From the NCBI RefSeq assembly GCF_009363855.1, contig NZ_CP045423.1:2200001-2264000 (forward strand): 64,000 bases of DNA. Reading direction: 5' to 3'. Source of the stretch: Microvirga thermotolerans. GTDB taxonomy: Bacteria; Pseudomonadota; Alphaproteobacteria; Rhizobiales; Beijerinckiaceae. Of the stretch, positions 59,613 to 64,000 are shown piece after piece. Made by a program: the position numbers and the translations under genes. The notes under the pieces are model-generated. The model saw only the letters and a list, made by a program, of their open reading frames with translations, searched no databases and had not been told where the DNA came from. Position 1 is the stretch's first letter; each line of letters begins with the position of its first letter.

Positions 59613-59806
59613 TCAGAACAACGTCCGGCAGAAGGAGTTTCCTCCTCCGAGGGAAGCTTTGCAGCACGGCCGGCTGCCAAGGCGGCACCCGTCCCCTGGC
59701 GAGGCCCGCTTCGGCTGCGGGGTGACGAAACGGTTTCTTGCGGCTATACACCCCGACGCCTTAACCGCTTCTTGAAGCTGTCCCGTTCCTGCGTCAGGCT
59801 TGGCCC

Positions 59807-60418
59807 ATGCCCTTTTCCGTTCTGGATCTCGTTGTCGTCGGCGTCGTGCTGATCTCCGGTCTTCTGGCGGCCGTCCGGGGGTTCACGCGTGAGGTTCTCG
59901 CCATCGTGGCCTGGGTCGCCGCCGCCGCCGTGGCCTGGTATCTGCACCCGGCCGTGCTGCCGTTCGCGCAGCAATATATTCACAACCACACCGTCGCCCT
60001 CGTCGCGGCGATCGGCGGCATCTTCGTCGTGACGCTCATCGTCGTCTCGATCATCACCGTCCAGATCTCGGATCTCATCCTCGATTCGCGCATCGGCGCC
60101 CTGGACCGGACCCTCGGCCTCGTTTTCGGCGCGGCGCGCGGCTTCCTGATCTGCGTCATCGGCTGGGCTTTCCTCTCCTGGCTCCTCCAGGGCAAGAATC
60201 CCGAATGGGCCACCGCCTCCCGCACCCGGCCCGCCATGGAAAGCACCCGCGACAGCATCATCGCCATGCTGCCGGAGAACGCGGAGGCCCTGATCCAGAA
60301 GCTGCGCGAGAAGGGCAAACCCGAGATCGAGCAGGGCGAACCGGCCGAGCCGGATCCCCAGCGCACCGCTCCGGCCCCCGCCACGCCCCCGGCCCGGCCC
60401 GCCCAGCCGCGGGGCTGA
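59807..60418 (+). CDS. cvpA: CvpA-family membrane protein
   Basis: The 203-residue protein has about four membrane segments in its first ~130 residues (VLDLVVVGVVLISGLLAAVR, GFTREVLAIVAWVAAAAVAW, GAARGFLICVIGWAFLSWLL) and a Pro-rich C-terminal tail. This is the CvpA/colicin V production family. The gene is next to purF in this and most proteobacteria, whose product supplies purine nucleotides; the role of CvpA in envelope or purine-linked function is not clear. Confidence 0.93.
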   Translation: MPFSVLDLVVVGVVLISGLLAAVRGFTREVLAIVAWVAAAAVAWYLHPAVLPFAQQYIHNHTVALVAAIGGIFVVTLIVVSIITVQISDLILDSRIGALDRTLGLVFGAARGFLICVIGWAFLSWLLQGKNPEWATASRTRPAMESTRDSIIAMLPENAEALIQKLREKGKPEIEQGEPAEPDPQRTAPAPATPPARPAQPRG

Positions 60419-60597
60419 GAGCCCGATCCGTCGCCGGACGGACGCGCTTCCCCGCAGCCCGGCGGTCGGCAGGCCTCCCCGCTTGGCGCGCCCGTGCCAT
60501 GCGCAGGAGCGGCGCAATAAACGTTGGCGTTCGGCGCGAGGCTCATTAAATAGGGGCGTCAGCGCCGTCCGTGGTGCTCCACCCCAAGGAAATGACG

Positions 60598-62085
60598 ATG
60601 TCTGCTCTGTCTGAGACGTGGCAGGTCCGGCCGAAACAGGTGGACCTTGACCTCGACGGCGATACCTTGCGCGAGGAATGCGGCGTATTCGGCATCTACG
60701 GGCACCCGGATGCCGCGGCCATTACCGCCCTGGGCCTGCACGCCCTCCAGCACCGCGGGCAGGAGGCGGCGGGAATCGTGTCCTTCGACGGGCACGTCTT
60801 CCACCTCGAGCGGAAACTGGGGCTGGTGGGAGACGGCTTCTCCGACCGTTCCGTGATCGAGCGGCTCGAAGGCTCGTCGGCCATCGGCCACGTGCGGTAC
60901 TCCACGACCGGCGAGACGGTCCTGCGCAACGTGCAGCCGCTCTTCGCGGAGCTCGACGGCGGCGGCTTCGCGGTGGCGCACAACGGCAACCTCACCAACG
61001 GGCTCACGCTTCGCCGCAACCTGATCCGCGACGGCGCGATCTGCCAGTCGACCACGGATACGGAGGTGATCGTCCACCTCGTCGCCCGCAGCCGGCACAA
61101 ACGGGTGGTGGAGCGTTTCCTCGAGGCGATCCAGCAGATCGAAGGGGCCTATTCCCTGGTCGCCCTGACCAACAAGAAGCTCATCGGCGCCCGCGACCCG
61201 CTCGGAATCCGCCCCCTGGTGCTCGGCGAGCTGGACGGCCGCTACATCCTCACCTCCGAAACCTGCGCCCTGGACATCATCGGCGCCCGCTTCGTCCGCG
61301 ACATCGAGAACGGGGAGTGCGTGGTCATTTCGGACGAGGGGATCGAATCCTTCCGCTTCGCGCCGGAGCAGCCTCCCCGCCCCTGCATCTTCGAGTACAT
61401 CTATTTCGCCCGGCCGGATTCCATCGTGAACGGGCGCAGCGTGTATGCCGTGCGGAAGGCCATGGGCCGCGAACTCGCCCGCGAGGCCCCTCCGGAGGCG
61501 GACGTGGTGATCCCCGTGCCGGATTCCGGCGTCCCGGCGGCCCTGGGCTACGCCCAGGCCTGCGGCCTGCCCTACGAGCTCGGGATCATCCGCAACCATT
61601 ATGTGGGCCGCACCTTCATCCAGCCGACCCAGTCCGTGCGCGAGCTCGGGGTGCGGATGAAGCATTCCGCCAATCGCTCGGCGGTCGAGGGCAAGCGGAT
61701 CGTCCTGGTGGACGACAGCCTCGTGCGCGGCACGACGTCCGTGAAGATCGTGCGGATGATGCGCGAGGCCGGCGCCCGCGAGGTGCATTTCCGCATCGCC
61801 AGCCCGCCGATCACCCATCCGGACTTCTACGGCATCGACACGCCGGAGAAGGAAAAGCTCCTCGCCGCGACCCACAGCCTCGAGCAGATGCGGGACTATA
61901 TCGGCGCGGATTCCCTCGCCTTTCTCTCCATCGAAGGCATCTACCGGGCGATGGGCGAGCCGGGCCGCAACCCGGCGCAGCCGCAGTTCACCGATCACTG
62001 CTTCACGGGGGATTATCCGACCCCGCTGACCGATCTGGCCGTCGCGACGCCCCGCCGCCTTTCCCTCCTCGCCGAAGCGGACTGA
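60598..62085 (+). CDS. purF: amidophosphoribosyltransferase PurF
   Basis: I choose the ATG at 60598, as AAGGA stands 8 bases upstream; ATG at 60592 and GTG at 60571 are alternatives. The 495-residue product has a 27-residue propeptide before Cys28 (REECGVFGIYGH), which becomes the N-terminal nucleophile after processing. The glutaminase domain is followed by the PRPP-binding loop RIVLVDDSLVRGTTS. It starts purine synthesis from PRPP and glutamine. Confidence 0.96.
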   Translation: MSALSETWQVRPKQVDLDLDGDTLREECGVFGIYGHPDAAAITALGLHALQHRGQEAAGIVSFDGHVFHLERKLGLVGDGFSDRSVIERLEGSSAIGHVRYSTTGETVLRNVQPLFAELDGGGFAVAHNGNLTNGLTLRRNLIRDGAICQSTTDTEVIVHLVARSRHKRVVERFLEAIQQIEGAYSLVALTNKKLIGARDPLGIRPLVLGELDGRYILTSETCALDIIGARFVRDIENGECVVISDEGIESFRFAPEQPPRPCIFEYIYFARPDSIVNGRSVYAVRKAMGRELAREAPPEADVVIPVPDSGVPAALGYAQACGLPYELGIIRNHYVGRTFIQPTQSVRELGVRMKHSANRSAVEGKRIVLVDDSLVRGTTSVKIVRMMREAGAREVHFRIASPPITHPDFYGIDTPEKEKLLAATHSLEQMRDYIGADSLAFLSIEGIYRAMGEPGRNPAQPQFTDHCFTGDYPTPLTDLAVATPRRLSLLAEAD

Positions 62086-62092
62086 TCCCTCC

Positions 62093-62836
62093 ATGAGCAA
62101 GCCACTCTCCAACCGCGTCGCGGTCGTCACCGGCGCGTCCCGCGGCATCGGCCGGGCCGCCGCGCTCGCTTTGGCCGAAGCGGGCGCGCACGTCGTCGCC
62201 CTCGCCCGTACCCAGGGAGCCCTCGAGTCCCTCGACGACGAGATCCGCGCCAGGGGCTCCACCGCGACCCTCGTTCCCGTGGACCTGAAGGATTTCGACG
62301 CCCTCGACCGTCTCGGCGCCGCCATCCACGAGCGCTGGGGCAAGCTCGACATCCTGCTCGGCAATGCGGGCATCCTGGGCGAGCTCGCTCCCATCACCCA
62401 CGTGGACCAGCCCGTCTGGGACGCGGTGATGGCGATCAACGTCACCGCCAACTACCGCCTGATCCGCTCCCTCGATCCGCTGCTGCGCGCCTCGGATGCG
62501 GGCCGCGCGATCTTCGTCACCTCCGGCGCCGCGGACAAATGCACCGCCTACTGGGGCGTCTATGCCGTGTCCAAGGCGGCCCTGAACGCTCTGGTGCGGA
62601 CCTATGCCGCGGAGACGGTGAAGACCCCGGTCCGGGTCATGCTCCTCAGCCCCGGCCCCCTGGCGACGGCCATGCGCCGCGCCGCCATGCCGGGCGAGGA
62701 CCAGTCGACCCTCAGGAAGCCGGAGGATCTCGCGCCCCACGTGGTGAAGCTGGCGCTGCCGGACTGGACGGAAACGGGCAAGATCTACGACTTCGCCCAG
62801 GGCGGGAAGGTGCTCACGCCGCAGATGCCGGCGTGA
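62093..62836 (+). CDS. short-chain dehydrogenase/reductase
   Basis: The 247-residue Rossmann protein has the NAD(P)-binding VVTGASRGIGRAAALALAEA, NAGILGEL and the catalytic motif WGVYAVSKAALNALV (Tyr and Lys). It lies 7 bases after purF and is probably co-transcribed. The substrate is not evident from sequence. Confidence 0.9.
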   Translation: MSKPLSNRVAVVTGASRGIGRAAALALAEAGAHVVALARTQGALESLDDEIRARGSTATLVPVDLKDFDALDRLGAAIHERWGKLDILLGNAGILGELAPITHVDQPVWDAVMAINVTANYRLIRSLDPLLRASDAGRAIFVTSGAADKCTAYWGVYAVSKAALNALVRTYAAETVKTPVRVMLLSPGPLATAMRRAAMPGEDQSTLRKPEDLAPHVVKLALPDWTETGKIYDFAQGGKVLTPQMPA

Positions 62837-62862
62837 ACGGTCCGTCATGCCTCGACCATCCC

Positions 62863-62889
62863 GGGCGGCCGCCGAGGCCGCCCTTTTTT
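62863..62889 (+). terminator. intrinsic terminator of the purF-SDR unit
   Basis: GGGCGGCC (62863-62870) pairs with GGCCGCCC (62876-62883) around a GCCGA loop, followed by TTTTTT. It is placed 26 bases after the SDR stop codon. Confidence 0.92.
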
Positions 62890-62960
62890 CGGAAGGATGC
62901 AATCGGCACAAGCCGGAAGTCTTCATCCAGAATTCAGGTTGCTCAAACTAGGCTGATGTT

Positions 62961-63000
62961 TGCCGCAAGATGAATTTCCTATTGCCGTCATCTTGCGGCA
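62961..63000. repeat. 13-bp perfect inverted repeat TGCCGCAAGATGA/TCATCTTGCGGCA
   Basis: The arms (62961-62973 and 62988-63000) are perfectly complementary and separated by 14 AT-rich bases. No T-run follows, so it is not a terminator. It lies about 155 bases upstream of the ABC transporter ATG and 72 bases after the purF-unit terminator, the location expected of an operator for the transporter. Confidence 0.65.
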
Positions 63001-63157
63001 GCGCATCAACTGTCAGCGGAATACGAGACAATAATCACAAAAACTTCTTCCTGCCCGGCGACTGCCGTTTAGGGCAAGGCCGGTCCGGAAATGACGGCAG
63101 ACGGGAATGGCGCCGGAAGAGCAGCCTGCCCGGACTGCCGCCGTGGGGCAAAATCCA

Positions 63158-64000
63158 TGTATCTTCAGACCACCGCGCCGGCCGTCGAGCCGGCGCAACG
63201 CGGGCGGGCGCGCCTCGTCCGGACGATCTCGGCCGACAACGGAGCCCTGGCCTTCCTTCGGGATGTCTGGCTGCTCGCAAGGCCCTACTGGCAGTCGGAG
63301 GAGAAAGCCTACGCCCGCCGCATGCTGGCGCTGCTTCTCGCCATCAAGTTCGCGACGATCTGGATCTGCGTGCAGCAGAACCACTGGTACGCCGATTTCT
63401 ACGCGGCGATCGAGAGTCGTGAACTCGGGCGCTTCCTGAAGGAGGTCGGGATCTTCGGGCTGATCGCGACCGGTTTCGTAGGCTCCCTCGTCTACTCGCA
63501 CTGGGTGGCCGAAAGCCTGAAGCTGCGCTGGCGCGACTGGCTCGTCCGGCGTTACACGGAGGACTGGCTCTCCAACCGCGCCTATTATCGGCTGCAGCTC
63601 GGCGAGACGGAGGCCGTCAACCCGGATCAGCGGATCGTCGAGGACCTGGGCCTCTTCGCCGGGCAGACGGTCAATCTGGTGGTAGGCTTTCTCGACGTGT
63701 CCGTCAGCCTCTGCGCCTTCACCGCGATCCTGTGGGGTCTGAGCGGCACGATTACCGTCGCGGGCATATCGGTCGCCGGATACATGGTGTTCGCTGTCTT
63801 CGGCTACACGTTTCTCGCAAGCTGGCTCACCCATCTCATCGGCCATCCGCTCGCCCGGCTGCACACGGCGAACCAGAACCTCGAGAGCGACTTCCGCTTC
63901 GGGCTGGTGCGGCTGCGCGAGAATGCCGAGACGGTGGCCTTCTACCGTGGCGAGATGCGCGAAGCGGCCCTGCTCGACGAGCGCTGGGGAAAGGTGGTCC
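63158..64000 (+). CDS. YddA/SbmA-like ABC transporter ATP-binding/permease protein, 3' end missing
   Basis: The frame is open from the ATG at 63158 to the window edge; 281 residues are visible, covering most of the membrane domain. WICVQQNHWYADFYAAIESR, KLRWRDWLVRRYTEDWLSNR, AYYRLQLGETEAVNPDQRIV and ENAETVAFYRGEMREAALLD are the ABC_membrane_2 signature of the YddA/SbmA-BacA group. The NPDQRI motif is characteristic. The full protein should add an ATPase domain. Such transporters move peptides or cofactors; the substrate cannot be fixed here. Confidence 0.9.

Overview
The window is GC-rich, densely packed chromosomal DNA of an alphaproteobacterium of the order Hyphomicrobiales (Rhizobiales). 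The gene orders merR-ihfA-fabH-plsX-DUF177, nrdR-ribD-ribE-ribH-nusB-thiL, era-rnc-lepB-acpS-pdxJ and rpsF-rpsR-DUF2232-rplI-dnaB-alr-radA are typical of that order. Together with the high GC they suggest a Methylobacteriaceae/Microvirga-like genome. This assignment is inference from gene content and order only.

Bases 1 to about 14300 are an accessory island. It ends precisely at a tRNA-Pro(GGG) gene whose 3' end faces the island. From the left it holds: a gutted prophage structural block (end of an S49 protease, a small protein, a coiled-coil protein, a tail assembly chaperone and a tape measure protein, with capsid and tail-tube genes missing); an AT-richer two-gene unit encoding a SAMHD1/YwfO-like HD phosphohydrolase and a YwgA-like partner; the complete imuA-imuB-dnaE2 mutasome cassette with a consensus LexA box over its promoter; a four-gene minus-strand operon of unknown function; and an AlpA/MerR-like helix-turn-helix gene next to the tRNA. 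No integrase is visible.

Bases 14300-39400 are core genome. On the minus strand lie the regulator/IHF/fatty-acid initiation cluster and DUF177 with a bc1-complex chaperone. bamE follows on the plus strand, then hppA, an MFS transporter, thiL-nusB-ribH-ribE-ribD-nrdR, glyA, an L,D-transpeptidase, and a DUF6163/3-hydroxyisobutyryl-CoA hydrolase pair. A plus-strand run follows: hemB, an unusual LivH-like permease, ilvA, an RDD membrane protein and the bacterial arginyltransferase bpt.

Bases 38400-64000 hold an S33 prolyl aminopeptidase, parC, recO, an OmpA-family protein with a very long Pro/Arg-rich linker, a soluble chemoreceptor carrying a PilZ domain, era-rnc-lepB-acpS-pdxJ, an alpha/beta hydrolase, the rpsF-rpsR-DUF2232-rplI run, dnaB-alr-radA, a cadherin/RTX-type secreted protein, cvpA-purF-SDR, and the start of a YddA/SbmA-like ABC transporter that runs off the right edge.

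The best candidates for something undescribed are the HD/YwgA-like pair and the four-gene operon of unknowns, both on the tRNA-bounded island.
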